From the NCBI RefSeq assembly GCF_018860805.1, contig NZ_JAHKQR010000001.1, positions 593,158 through 657,157 of the forward strand: a stretch of DNA of 64,000 nucleotides, read 5' to 3'. The first letter of the stretch is position 1. The number at the start of each line of letters is the position of its first letter. The notes below the pieces were generated by a model, which worked only from the letters and a program-made list of their open reading frames with translations, had not been told where the DNA came from and did not search any database. The DNA is from Aestuariibacter sp. A3R04 (GTDB taxonomy: Bacteria; Pseudomonadota; Gammaproteobacteria; Enterobacterales; Alteromonadaceae). Position numbers and translations under genes: made by a program. Positions 44,337-53,522 of the stretch are shown here, one piece after another.

Positions 44337-45029
44337 TTAGTCGAAGCGAATGAACACGTTGGCGGTGAGTCGCCCCGTATCCAGGCTGGTGTCAATGTCT
44401 GTCGATGTGGATATGAGTGCGCTGTGAAGCAGGTTCCCCGGATAAACAAGAAGGGTGTTAAAGTTAAATGGTGTTGCATCAATAAGTGTATACAAGGGCG
44501 ATTGCGCTAATGGATAGCCATTGGGTAGCTCGTGATGTGAAAGCTCATTTTCCAGCGTAGTGAGGTAGGTACCCTCATTGTGATCAAAAACCTGATGTAT
44601 GCCACTTGTCTTATGACTGAAGAAGCCCGTTCCGCCATGATTGCCTTTTGCGAGATAGCAGAGCACTGCATAGTGGTGAGGGTAAACGCTATCGTAGTGG
44701 GGGAGTTGCTGCATGATGTCGAGCTTGGTGGGGGGCGTGGTTATGAGAGAAAAGTCGGCTCCAGTTACGCGAGGTTTTAGATGTCTGGGAATCGTGTAGG
44801 TATTGCGGATCTCACGAAGCAATACTGAAACTAGAGGTTTTAGCAGATCAAAGGGCATGGGTGCTCTGATTCCCGGGTAGAAACTCGGATCGTTGCGAAA
44901 CTGCCCGTATTGACGAACCCATCCAATCACTTCGTCAGGTTCGACAAATACATCTGCCTTCGTCAATACTTCGGTGTTAAGGCCGGTGGGATAACGGGTT
45001 GTCACCGGACTGGAGGAAATGACTGACAT
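44337..45029 (-). CDS. DUF6445-type protein, 2OG-Fe(II) oxygenase-like
   Basis: A 230-residue protein with a double-stranded beta-helix look. LPHYDSVYPHHYAVLCYL gives a possible H-x-D iron pair, GTGFFSHKTSG follows, and a distal His lies in VYPGNLLHSALIS near 208. It matches the DUF6445 family as I know it from TonB-receptor gene neighbourhoods. Last gene of the seven-gene operon 52133-44337, 2 bp after the halogenase-like gene. The function is unproven; hydroxylation is only suggested by the fold. Confidence 0.75.
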   Translation of the reverse strand: MSVISSSPVTTRYPTGLNTEVLTKADVFVEPDEVIGWVRQYGQFRNDPSFYPGIRAPMPFDLLKPLVSVLLREIRNTYTIPRHLKPRVTGADFSLITTPPTKLDIMQQLPHYDSVYPHHYAVLCYLAKGNHGGTGFFSHKTSGIHQVFDHNEGTYLTTLENELSHHELPNGYPLAQSPLYTLIDATPFNFNTLLVYPGNLLHSALISTSTDIDTSLDTGRLTANVFIRFD

Positions 45030-45031
45030 AG

Positions 45032-46522
45032 CTAACTTTCACTCTTGGCATATTGATCAATAAAGTCAGTATGATGAGGGAATTGGTTAACCTGGCGCTT
45101 AACATGAGCGTGAATACTTCCAAGAAAACTGGCTAATTCACTTTCTGGCATACTATCGGCAATTGGGTGGTAAGAATCGGGATAAAGCCCTTGCCCGAGC
45201 ATGACTTGAAGCCAAGAATCTTCACCGAACAATTCTTCGTCTTGCTTGTAAACGTGACCAGAAGAGTTGAACAGTGCCATTCTTCGTTGCAGGCTGTCGG
45301 GGATCTCCATGCGCTTGCAGTAGCGCCAGAACTCCGTGTCTTCCCGTTGTGTGGCATGATAATGAAGAACAATGAAGTCGCGAATATTCTCTGTTTCAAA
45401 ACGCATGCGCTGATTGAACAATGCTTGGTTGTGGGTGAAATTCTCCGAGGTGGGTATAAGTTGCAAAAGTCGAATAATGCTCTGCTGGATCAAATGGATG
45501 CTAGTCGATTCCAGCGGCTCAATAAAACCGCTTGATAAGCCAATAGCAATACAGTTCTTATTCCAGTGTTTTCGCCTGGTTCCCGTTTTGAATTTTAAAA
45601 TACGGGGTGTAGTGACAGGCGTTGAAGATAGCATCTCAGTGAATGTTGTTTTGGCGTCATCGTCGCTGAAAAATTTATCGCAATACACCATGCCGTTGCC
45701 GGCTCGGGTCTGAAGCGGGATTTTCCATCGCCACCCTGCATCGTGTGCAATAGCCCGTGTGTAAGGTACTGTGCAGGTGTCAGACAATGCTGTTTGTGCT
45801 ACTACTGCACTGTTCATGGGCAGCCAGTGTCCCCAGTCTTCGTACCCGGTATGCAAGGCTTGTTCAATGAGTAAGCCGCGAAAACCGGTACAATCGATAA
45901 ACAGATCCCCAGAGACAGTGCGATTATCACTTAAAGACACAGATGCAATAGCTCCGTCAGTTTTAGATAGATTTACACCGGTGATCTTTTCTGAAATGTG
46001 ATGAAGACCGTTTGCCAACGCCATTTTTTTCAAGAATACTGCGTATTTAGTGGCATCTAAATGGTAGGCATAGTTTCTCGGCTGGCCAGGTGCGGTGGCA
46101 AAGCGCGACGTTCTGCAAGCTAGGTGCTCTACGCAGTAGTCACCGATTTCTTCACTAATACCAACGCGCTTGCCACGCAACCAAAAATGTTGGAAACCCG
46201 CCGCCCAACAGCCTTTGCCCAAATAGCCAAATGAGTGAAGATAAGAGGTATTTTTCTCAAGCCAGTTTTCGAACTGAATCCCGAGTTTAAATGTTGCGCC
46301 TGTGGCTTTCATAAACTCGGATTCATTGATTTTTAGTAGGTCGTGGAAAACGTGCAGTGAAGGAATAGTGGCTTCGCCCACGCCAACAGTCGGAATATCA
46401 TCGGCTTCAATGAGCGTTACATTTACTTCTTTGCCAAGCAGTTTTGAAAAGGCCGCGCCTGTCATCCAGCCCGCCGTGCCTCCTCCGGCTATGACGATAT
46501 TTCTATATGGAAAAGTGCTCAT
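45032..46522 (-). CDS. Tryptophan-halogenase-like flavoprotein 1
   Basis: A 496-residue protein of the flavin-dependent tryptophan halogenase family. FAD loop IAGGGTAGWMTGAAF (residues 11-25), GVGEATIPSL, Lys79 in TFKLGIQFENW (position of the PrnA catalytic lysine), the W-x-W-x-I-P motif in GWRWKIPL and the Glu in GFIEPLESTSIHL. All catalytic residues of true halogenases are therefore present. The substrate is unlikely to be free tryptophan: these paralogues recur next to TonB receptors. A flavin reductase partner is not encoded nearby. In operon with a second copy at 48256-49740. Confidence 0.9.
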   Translation of the reverse strand: MSTFPYRNIVIAGGGTAGWMTGAAFSKLLGKEVNVTLIEADDIPTVGVGEATIPSLHVFHDLLKINESEFMKATGATFKLGIQFENWLEKNTSYLHSFGYLGKGCWAAGFQHFWLRGKRVGISEEIGDYCVEHLACRTSRFATAPGQPRNYAYHLDATKYAVFLKKMALANGLHHISEKITGVNLSKTDGAIASVSLSDNRTVSGDLFIDCTGFRGLLIEQALHTGYEDWGHWLPMNSAVVAQTALSDTCTVPYTRAIAHDAGWRWKIPLQTRAGNGMVYCDKFFSDDDAKTTFTEMLSSTPVTTPRILKFKTGTRRKHWNKNCIAIGLSSGFIEPLESTSIHLIQQSIIRLLQLIPTSENFTHNQALFNQRMRFETENIRDFIVLHYHATQREDTEFWRYCKRMEIPDSLQRRMALFNSSGHVYKQDEELFGEDSWLQVMLGQGLYPDSYHPIADSMPESELASFLGSIHAHVKRQVNQFPHHTDFIDQYAKSES

Positions 46523-46533
46523 AAGGCAGTCCC

Positions 46534-47541
46534 CTATCGTTTTAAGTTGTTTGTTACTAGTGTGCGTAGCTGTTTTTGCATGTCTTCTGGCAGCGGATGG
46601 GTCAGTCTTTCCCTGGCGCTTGGTGGAATGTGTGCGGTATCAGCTTCATCGTGTTCAAAAACATAGTATTTAAATATTTCCATCCAGCCTTTTTTTTGTG
46701 CGTCGGGCAAGTCTCTTACGGCTGCTAGCGTGAGGAACAACGCGTCCATTGGTCGGGGCTGATGTACGGGGGTTGCGTCGTGCCGATACCAGAAATTTAG
46801 CAAGGTGTTCAGAGGTTTAGCGCTTTGCACATGGTGCCACCATAAAGACGGGATAAAAATGGCATCCCCTGCTGTCAACGTAGTGGTAGTGGCGGTTTTC
46901 AGCGCATATTTAAACCGTGGGAATTGCTGTTCATCTATATTTGAAAAGTTGACTAAACTGATTGCCTGTCCGCCGGGCGCTTTGTGTACGGGTCCCGGAT
47001 ATAAATCGCGGATAGCCTCAGGAGGAAATAGTGTAAAAGTTCTTTCACCTGTGATGTTGACCGCGAGGTTTTGCAGAACATCATAATGGGCACTTACCGT
47101 ACACGCATTGCCAACCCACAAATTGATGATGGCGTCGGCCGGTGCCCATGGCGCGTTTATCATAGGTATCAGTGCTGGAAAGGCGAAAGACAGAGGCGTG
47201 CTACCCATGTAGCAACATGATGTCTCATCTAAAAGCTTGTTGGCAAATTCGCTAAAAGCAGACTGGTGGTGGGAAAAGTTAAACCCTGAGAAGTCATCGT
47301 TATAGAAAATTCTGCCATTGGCGGAAGCGGGAAGTTCAAAATAAGACACGGGTATGTCATTGTTGGAGTTGTTTAATAAATCGACAAAGTCAATGTCGTT
47401 TGTGTTGTGGCGGCATAGCGGCCAGCCTTCAGCAAGCCCCCTGACGACAAAGGGCGTATGTGCCATAAGGTGGTGCTCTGGCCGTGACTCAAAATCCGCA
47501 ACCAGTACTTCGGGAATGTCGGGCAACTGAGGGATTTGCAT
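46534..47541 (-). CDS. Cupin-like (JmjC-type, cupin_8) protein
   Basis: A 335-residue JmjC-like cupin of the 2-oxoglutarate/iron hydroxylase type. Iron-site H-x-D in CTVSAHYDVLQNLAV (about 168-182), GERTFTLFPPE, and the distal His in GDAIFIPSLWWHHVQS near 250. Such proteins hydroxylate protein or small-molecule targets. Fourth protein of the halogenase/SapC cassette, 14 bp after SapC and 11 bp before the next halogenase-like gene. Confidence 0.87.
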   Translation of the reverse strand: MQIPQLPDIPEVLVADFESRPEHHLMAHTPFVVRGLAEGWPLCRHNTNDIDFVDLLNNSNNDIPVSYFELPASANGRIFYNDDFSGFNFSHHQSAFSEFANKLLDETSCCYMGSTPLSFAFPALIPMINAPWAPADAIINLWVGNACTVSAHYDVLQNLAVNITGERTFTLFPPEAIRDLYPGPVHKAPGGQAISLVNFSNIDEQQFPRFKYALKTATTTTLTAGDAIFIPSLWWHHVQSAKPLNTLLNFWYRHDATPVHQPRPMDALFLTLAAVRDLPDAQKKGWMEIFKYYVFEHDEADTAHIPPSARERLTHPLPEDMQKQLRTLVTNNLKR

Positions 47542-47555
47542 AAAGGTGTTACCCG

Positions 47556-48254
47556 TTAAAACTGACTTCTACTGCTGATGCCACTCATGTTTTGTAGTGA
47601 TGTAAGCATTAGAAATATCGGTTCTAAATAACCCTTGGTATGTAAAGTACTCAGTTGTTCACCATTCAATTCGGCCAACCTTTCTTCACGGATGGTACTA
47701 AAGCCCACGAGTTTTTTGTTCCCTTTGCTGGTAGTGATGTCAAAGGTGACGTTCTCGATTAGTTCGAATTTATTAAGGGTGTCAATGAAACTCGGGTTTG
47801 ATTGTGAACCAATGTGTAAATGCTGCAGCACGTTAGTAATCTGATCCAGGTACGGTGTATTTCCTCCGTGGGGTAAAAACAGCGGCTGGCCTTTTTCTGC
47901 GTTTACCTGTGGAGAGGAAATATCCAGTGTGACGACTGGGATGGTTTCAGTATTCGTTTGTTGAAACCCGATAGAAAAAGGCAGGCGCTGCGCTGATAAA
48001 GGAATATGGCTGGCCTGCCAAGTACCGTCTTTGACAAACACATTTTCATTTTCATTCAGTCCGCAAAGTACAACTGGAGTAAGCTCTCCTGCATGGCTCT
48101 GGTGAAGCAACACAGGGTATTCTCGCACAACTTGGCGGAATTCCTGTATGAATGTTGGATAGATCCAGCTCAAGTTATCGAATTGGGCAGCAAATTCGGG
48201 GATAACGTGGAGGTTTGCATGATCGATATTATTAACAATTTCTATCTTGGACAT
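47556..48254 (-). CDS. SapC-family protein
   Basis: A 232-residue SapC-like protein, a family named after a Campylobacter S-layer gene and common beside TonB receptors in marine bacteria. It shows LPFSIGFQQTNTETIPVVTLD, then EKGQPLFLPHGGNTPYLDQI, with a C-terminal helix-rich end. No signal peptide. Function unknown. It starts 1 bp after the upstream halogenase-like gene. Confidence 0.85.
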   Translation of the reverse strand: MSKIEIVNNIDHANLHVIPEFAAQFDNLSWIYPTFIQEFRQVVREYPVLLHQSHAGELTPVVLCGLNENENVFVKDGTWQASHIPLSAQRLPFSIGFQQTNTETIPVVTLDISSPQVNAEKGQPLFLPHGGNTPYLDQITNVLQHLHIGSQSNPSFIDTLNKFELIENVTFDITTSKGNKKLVGFSTIREERLAELNGEQLSTLHTKGYLEPIFLMLTSLQNMSGISSRSQF

Positions 48255-48255
48255 A

Positions 48256-49740
48256 CTAAGTGGCCTTTTTATTATTGGCGAGACGCAATTGTTGAAAATA
48301 GTGCTGTTGTGTCGGTAGGGCCCGAACTAAGTGATTATTAATGGGGGGATCGCAAATATCGTTTCCGTTTGCTACCTGATATTGCCGGGCCCCCGTCAGC
48401 ACATAGTGAAAACTGTTGTGGGAAAACAAGGGTGTTTTCATTTCCGTGTCATACACTGACGCAGGTAGTGCCTGCCAAAGCAGGAGTTTTTCTTTCAGCG
48501 TTTGTGGCAGGTTGTCACAAGACGATACCGAACGCCAGTAATCACTGTCGTCACGCATGGACAATGTGTAGTGCAATTTGAGGAAGTCGATGATCTCATG
48601 CCAGTAGTGGGTCATTAACCGGTTAAACCGATGAGCAATGCTTTTTACAATTGCCGGTTCGGTAGTCAGATGTGCAGAAATGAACAACGCAGATTGCTCT
48701 ACGAGCGCAAGAGCAGTGGCTTCAAGAGGTTCAATAAAACCCGCAGCCATACCCACAGCTACACAGTTTTTGTGCCAGAATTGTTCTCTGTAACCTGGGG
48801 TAAACCGAATTTCCCGGGTTTCAAAGTGGCTTTCATCTAAGTGGGGATCCTGTCTGACATAGTCAAACAGTTGGTTTTCAACTTTGTCCTTAGAGGCAAA
48901 ATCTGTTGAGAAAACATGGCCGATACCGCGACGGTGTTGAAGAGCGATGTCCCAAATCCAACCGTGAGGCGTTGCCGTTGCCCTGGTACTTGAATGGATG
49001 GGAGCGTCGTGTGTTTTGTAGGGCAGGCGGCAGGCCAGTGCACAGTTGTTGGGTAGCACGTGACTGACATTCACGGTGTCGATATTGAACTGCCCTTGTA
49101 AAAGTAAGGCTCTGACACCGGAACAATCAATAAACAAGTCACCGGAAAACGCCTCACCGTTTTCACTGACCACGTGGGTGATATTCCCGGCTTTGTCCTT
49201 TTGAGCGGTTGTAATGTTCCGGTACTGATGCTTCACACCGAGTTTGGAGGTGCAGTGCACTTTGAGTAAGCTAACAAATTTGTCCGCATCCAGGTGGTAA
49301 CCGTAATTCATTGTCCCTTCGTAATCGCCTGCAGCCAGAAGTTTAGGCGCAATGTGATGTCGAATTAAGTCAGTTTGAGAAGCGCATTGGGCAGTGACTT
49401 CGGTTGGCTGCGAATGGTTTTGTTGACCAGGGGAACGATCAGGAGGAGAAAAGGGGTGGTGGTAACGGTCATTACCTTTCACCCAGTTGATAAAGGTTGA
49501 TCCTTGCTTGAAAGAGGCATTGCAATAAAGTAGGAAAGCGGTTTCGCTTAAACCTATGGTTTTCAACGTCGCTTTCATCGAAGGCCAGGTACCTTCGCCA
49601 ACACCCAGAGTGGGTGTGTGGCGGGATTCGATAAGCGTCAGTGTTAGTTTGCGTTCTTTTATTTCACCCTGGTGTTTAGCGGCAATCAATGCCGCGGTAA
49701 GCCAACCTGCCGTGCCGCCACCTACAATCACAATGTTCAT
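48256..49740 (-). CDS. Tryptophan-halogenase-like flavoprotein 2
   Basis: A 494-residue paralogue of 45032-46522. IVGGGTAGWLTAALIAA at residues 4-20, GVGEGTWPSM, Lys78 in SFKQGSTFINW, W-x-W-x-I in GWIWDIAL and Glu in GFIEPLEATALALVEQ. The two copies differ enough to suggest separate substrates or a two-step modification. It starts 5 bp after the GH43 stop, in the xylo-oligosaccharide operon. Confidence 0.9.
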   Translation of the reverse strand: MNIVIVGGGTAGWLTAALIAAKHQGEIKERKLTLTLIESRHTPTLGVGEGTWPSMKATLKTIGLSETAFLLYCNASFKQGSTFINWVKGNDRYHHPFSPPDRSPGQQNHSQPTEVTAQCASQTDLIRHHIAPKLLAAGDYEGTMNYGYHLDADKFVSLLKVHCTSKLGVKHQYRNITTAQKDKAGNITHVVSENGEAFSGDLFIDCSGVRALLLQGQFNIDTVNVSHVLPNNCALACRLPYKTHDAPIHSSTRATATPHGWIWDIALQHRRGIGHVFSTDFASKDKVENQLFDYVRQDPHLDESHFETREIRFTPGYREQFWHKNCVAVGMAAGFIEPLEATALALVEQSALFISAHLTTEPAIVKSIAHRFNRLMTHYWHEIIDFLKLHYTLSMRDDSDYWRSVSSCDNLPQTLKEKLLLWQALPASVYDTEMKTPLFSHNSFHYVLTGARQYQVANGNDICDPPINNHLVRALPTQQHYFQQLRLANNKKAT

Positions 49741-49745
49741 GGCGA

Positions 49746-50789
49746 TTACTCGTGATAGGCCTTGTAAGTCACAATGTTGCCGTTTTCATCGTGCTTCAAT
49801 TCAGCCATTTTTACACTTCGCAAATGTGATTTGCCCTTAGACAGTGTGCTGTCGTGATAGAACAAATACCATTTGCCGTTATAAGAGACGATGCTGTGGT
49901 GATTTGTCCAACCCAATACTGGCTCCAGTATGGTTCCCTGATAGGTGAACGGGCCTAGAGGAGAGTTTCCTGTGGCATAGACAATTTTATGGGTATCACC
50001 GGTAGAATAGGAGAAGTAATACACGCCGTTGTGTTTGTGCATCCAGGCTGCTTCAAAAAAGCGACGGTGATTATCACCCGCTTTAATCAACTCTCCTTGT
50101 TCGTCGTATATGAGGATGTCTTTCGGTGGAGTATCCAGTGAGGTCATATTTTCGCTAAGTTTGGCCACTCGAGGACAAAAAGCCGGTTCCTCTGCCGCCA
50201 GTTGTTTCGCTGACGACGTATATTCGTTGTTTTGCCAGTGCTCTAGCTGTCCCCCCCACAAACCACCGAAATACAAATAGAAACTGCCATCGTCATCTTC
50301 GAATACCGCAGGGTCGATACTGAATGTACCAGGGATATAACTCTCTTCGGCAACAAATGGACCGGTGGGTTTATCAGATGTGGCCACACCAATGCGAAAC
50401 AGCCCATCGGCGTCTCGGGCCGGAAAGTAAAAATAATAGGTATTTCCTTTTTTAGCCGCATCAGGGGCCCACAACTGAGCGCTTGCCCAGGGAATGTCTT
50501 CCAGAGACAAGGCAACGCCGTGATCGGTTGCTTCAGTTAAGTCTTCTGACAAAGACAATACGTGGTAGTCACGCATGGCGTATTGATCGCCATCATCGTT
50601 TACTGAGGGTCCACCTTCACATTCGATATCGTGTGATGGATACACATAAATTTTACCTTCAAACACATGGGCTGAAGGGTCAGCCGTAAAAATGTGCTTT
50701 ACAAGCGGCGTATCCTTCTGTGTCTTTGTAAGCGTCTTTGCACGCTCCGCATCTCTAATTTGAACTTCTTCTGCATGACTCAATTGCAT
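49746..50789 (-). CDS. GH43 beta-xylosidase/alpha-L-arabinofuranosidase, cytoplasmic
   Basis: A 347-residue five-bladed propeller glycosidase. The three acidic residues lie in FTADPSAHVF (Asp37, base), SIDPAVFEDDDGSFYLYFGG (Asp, pKa modulator) and RRFFEAAWMHKHNGVYYFSYS (Glu, acid). No signal peptide, so it works on imported oligosaccharides. ATG 50789 has AGGT upstream, 12 bp after the transporter stop. Xylosidase or arabinofuranosidase activity cannot be separated by sight. Confidence 0.93.
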   Translation of the reverse strand: MQLSHAEEVQIRDAERAKTLTKTQKDTPLVKHIFTADPSAHVFEGKIYVYPSHDIECEGGPSVNDDGDQYAMRDYHVLSLSEDLTEATDHGVALSLEDIPWASAQLWAPDAAKKGNTYYFYFPARDADGLFRIGVATSDKPTGPFVAEESYIPGTFSIDPAVFEDDDGSFYLYFGGLWGGQLEHWQNNEYTSSAKQLAAEEPAFCPRVAKLSENMTSLDTPPKDILIYDEQGELIKAGDNHRRFFEAAWMHKHNGVYYFSYSTGDTHKIVYATGNSPLGPFTYQGTILEPVLGWTNHHSIVSYNGKWYLFYHDSTLSKGKSHLRSVKMAELKHDENGNIVTYKAYHE

Positions 50790-50801
50790 AAATAAACCTG
50801 T

Positions 50802-52133
50802 TTACTGCTTTGAAAGAGAATGTTGGATATCTAAAACTGTGGCTTCAGTCAGGCGATATCGTGAAATAAAGAAAAGGGCCGCTATCATGCACAGTGTCGG
50901 GATACCCGCAAAGGCTATGAGAATGCCCTGCAAAGCCTCGGCGGACTGTGATTGATTGGCCACATAACCGAAAAGAGAAAGCAACCAACCCGCAATCGCA
51001 CCGCCAATAGCAAAACCGAGTTTTATTGCCAGTAAATGCCCGGAAAAGGCGATAGCTGTTAGCTTTTTACCACTGATCTTTTCGCCAAAATCAATGGTGT
51101 CTGCCACCATGGAAAACATAAGTGGCGTGATGATCATGTGAGCAAAATTAGCGACAAAGAAAAGCGCGAATATGATTGGAACACTTGATGGCGGCGTAAT
51201 AAAGAACAACACATGGGAAATGATGACTACATATAACGCAATTTTAAATAGTTGAATTTTTTTAATTTTCTTAGTGAGCAAATGGGTGGAGACGGCACCT
51301 AACACTGAGCCCACTGCCGCCACAGTAAGGAACGGCGAGATGAGATCTGGCGCTTGTAAATAGTATTTTATGTAGTGAGGGGCCACCGATGAGCGCACAC
51401 CAATTAGAATGAGTGTGAACAAACTAATAAGGGCAACCAGCGTCCACTGACTGTTTTTAATCAGAGTGAAAAAATCCGTCAATTTGGCTTTTTCATCTTT
51501 CGATGCGTCGAATTTTTCTTCACTGGTCAAGAAAAAGCACAAGACAAAACAGGCGATGGCAAGCCCACTCATAAAAAGCATGGCGATGGGATAACCCTGC
51601 TGATCGTTGCCGTGGCCAAATGCGGCGACCAGTTTGGGAATTGCCCAGACCACTAGAAACATGGCGAACATAGCCATAGCAAACCGGTAAGATTGCAGAG
51701 ATGCGCGCTCGGTGGGGTCGGTCGTCATGGTGCCGCCCAGTGCGCCGTATGGAATGTTGATGGCGGTATACACCGTCATGAGCAAACCGTACGTAATATA
51801 GGCATAGATGAGTTTGCCGTTATAGGACCAGTCCGGTGTATAGAATGCGAGTACTGCAAACACACCAAAGGGCACGGCCAAGTATAAAAGATAAGGTCGA
51901 TAGCCGCCGAGTTTAGCCCGGGTTCTGTCTGCAATGGTACCCATGACAGGGTCGGTAATTCCGTCAAACAAGCGAACGACTAACAGTAAAGTCCCGGCTG
52001 CGGCAGCGGTAATGCCGAATACATCGGTGTAAAAAATCAACATAAAGTTAGCGACCATCTGAAATACGATGTTGCTTGCGGTATCTCCCAAGCCGTAACC
52101 AAACTTTTGTTTAACGCTTAATGCTGCTTTCAC
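50802..52133 (-). CDS. GPH-family (MelB-type) sugar transporter, probable xylo-oligosaccharide permease
   Basis: A 443-residue cation:glycoside symporter with 12 membrane segments. MelB-type blocks: KFGYGLGDTASNIVFQMVANF at the N-terminus, the VRLFDGITDPVMGTIADRTR loop and NIPYGALGGTMTTDPTERA. First gene of a seven-gene operon with GH43 directly behind it, the usual partner arrangement for xyloside transporters. Its promoter is shared with the divergent lipoprotein xylanase at 52321. Confidence 0.93.
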   Translation of the reverse strand: MKAALSVKQKFGYGLGDTASNIVFQMVANFMLIFYTDVFGITAAAAGTLLLVVRLFDGITDPVMGTIADRTRAKLGGYRPYLLYLAVPFGVFAVLAFYTPDWSYNGKLIYAYITYGLLMTVYTAINIPYGALGGTMTTDPTERASLQSYRFAMAMFAMFLVVWAIPKLVAAFGHGNDQQGYPIAMLFMSGLAIACFVLCFFLTSEEKFDASKDEKAKLTDFFTLIKNSQWTLVALISLFTLILIGVRSSVAPHYIKYYLQAPDLISPFLTVAAVGSVLGAVSTHLLTKKIKKIQLFKIALYVVIISHVLFFITPPSSVPIIFALFFVANFAHMIITPLMFSMVADTIDFGEKISGKKLTAIAFSGHLLAIKLGFAIGGAIAGWLLSLFGYVANQSQSAEALQGILIAFAGIPTLCMIAALFFISRYRLTEATVLDIQHSLSKQ

Positions 52134-52289
52134 AAACCATCTCTCTTATTCTAATTGTCAAAAATACTATAACCAGGCTTTGTTAATGTAAAGTATACTG
52201 TGTAAATTCAAAGTCTATATAAAAACGTAAAAATGTAATGGCAATATTAAAAATGGTTGTTTGTCATGTTACTAAATGTCTATCAAACT

Positions 52290-52310
52290 TTATAGTTCAT
52301 TTGACTATAA
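52290..52310. repeat. Inverted repeat TTATAGT-N7-ACTATAA before the xylanase start
   Basis: Perfect 7-bp arms ending at the ribosome site (AAGGAG, 52309-52314) of the GH10 gene at 52321. As RNA it could form a hairpin beside the ribosome site, or as DNA it may be a regulator site. Confidence 0.45.
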
Positions 52311-52320
52311 GGAGTATGAA

Positions 52321-53454
52321 GTGAAGCTGAATCTACTTGTTGCCGGTATATTGAGTGCGGTTGTCTCGCTGACGGGGTGTAGTAATGAACCTGCTGATAC
52401 GATCTCTGCCCAGGGGCAATTTAGCCTGAAAGAAGCCTTTAAAGATAAGTTCGCCATTGGTGCAGCTGTTAACGAATTACATATTGCAGATGGTATCGAA
52501 AGTGCATTAGTGGCTCAGCACTACAATACGTTAACACCTGAAAATATGATGAAATGGGAGGAGATCCACCCGCAGCCTGACCAGTTCTCTTTTTCTCGTC
52601 CCGACGCACTTGTTGCCTTTTCTGAGCGCCAGGGTATACAGCTAGTGGGGCATACGCTTGTCTGGCACAGTCAAACACCAGATTGGGTTTTCTATCACCA
52701 GGATGGAACACGGAAAAACCGGGCAGAACTTCTGACACTGATGAAAAGCCATATCGAAGCCGTTGCGGGCCGGTACAAAGGCCGTGTTTACGCATGGGAC
52801 GTAGTGAACGAAGCGTTTAATGAAGATGGGACTTTGCGACAGTCACTGTGGTACGAAATTATTGGCGATGACTACCTCGACATGGCATTTGAATATGCTC
52901 ATGAGGCTGCCCCAAATGCGAGATTGTATTACAACGACTACAACCTCTTTAAACCAGCTAAACGAAAGGGGGTTATTGAGCTAGTCAAGCGATTGAAGTC
53001 AAAGGGAATCCAAATAGACGGTGTGGGCATGCAGGCGCATTATGCCCTGGACTACCCGTCCTTTGACGATGTGGAAGCCAGTATAGAAGCATTTTCCGCA
53101 CAGGGTGTGGATGTCATGATCACTGAATTGGATATTTCTGTGTTGCCGTTCCCGGATGATGAGAACATGGGGGCTGATGTAGGGCTGTCAATTGCGCTGC
53201 AGGATGAATACAACCCCTACACTGAAGTGTTGCCAAAGGAAAAACTTGACGAACTGGCAAGTCGTTATGAAGCGCTCTTCGCAATCTTCAACCGCCACAG
53301 CGATAAAGTGGGTCGGGTAACATTTTGGGGCGTTCACGACGCTCATTCCTGGCGCAACAACTGGCCCATGCCGGGCAGAAAAGACTATCCACTCTTATTT
53401 GGACATGACAAACAGCTAAAAACTTTCGCAACGCGCTTGCCGTATGCAGGATGA
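52321..53454 (+). CDS. GH10 endo-1,4-beta-xylanase lipoprotein
   Basis: A 377-residue xylanase. GTG 52321 is chosen as start because AAGGAG lies 6 nt upstream and it yields a clean lipoprotein signal with Cys20 in the SLTGC lipobox; reading from ATG 52276 would bury the signal. GH10 motifs: NTLTPENMMKWE, HTLVWHSQTPDWV, acid/base Glu164 in AWDVVNEAFN, LYYNDYN, nucleophile Glu269 in MITELDISVLPF and VTFWGVHDAHSW. Anchoring suggests it trims xylan or large oligomers at the cell surface or in the periplasm, complementing the soluble GH10 at 38929. Confidence 0.95.
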   Translation: MKLNLLVAGILSAVVSLTGCSNEPADTISAQGQFSLKEAFKDKFAIGAAVNELHIADGIESALVAQHYNTLTPENMMKWEEIHPQPDQFSFSRPDALVAFSERQGIQLVGHTLVWHSQTPDWVFYHQDGTRKNRAELLTLMKSHIEAVAGRYKGRVYAWDVVNEAFNEDGTLRQSLWYEIIGDDYLDMAFEYAHEAAPNARLYYNDYNLFKPAKRKGVIELVKRLKSKGIQIDGVGMQAHYALDYPSFDDVEASIEAFSAQGVDVMITELDISVLPFPDDENMGADVGLSIALQDEYNPYTEVLPKEKLDELASRYEALFAIFNRHSDKVGRVTFWGVHDAHSWRNNWPMPGRKDYPLLFGHDKQLKTFATRLPYAG

Positions 53455-53468
53455 AGCGGTAAATACAC

Positions 53469-53494
53469 CGGGGCCTGCATTAAGCTAGGCCCCG
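53469..53494. terminator. Stem-loop between convergent genes
   Basis: Perfect arms CGGGGCCT/AGGCCCCG with a 10-nt loop between the xylanase and the convergent gene at 53523. No T run follows on the plus strand, so it is a probable but not textbook terminator. Confidence 0.5.
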
Positions 53495-53522
53495 AGGTAC
53501 TATATCAGTCAACAAATGAAGG

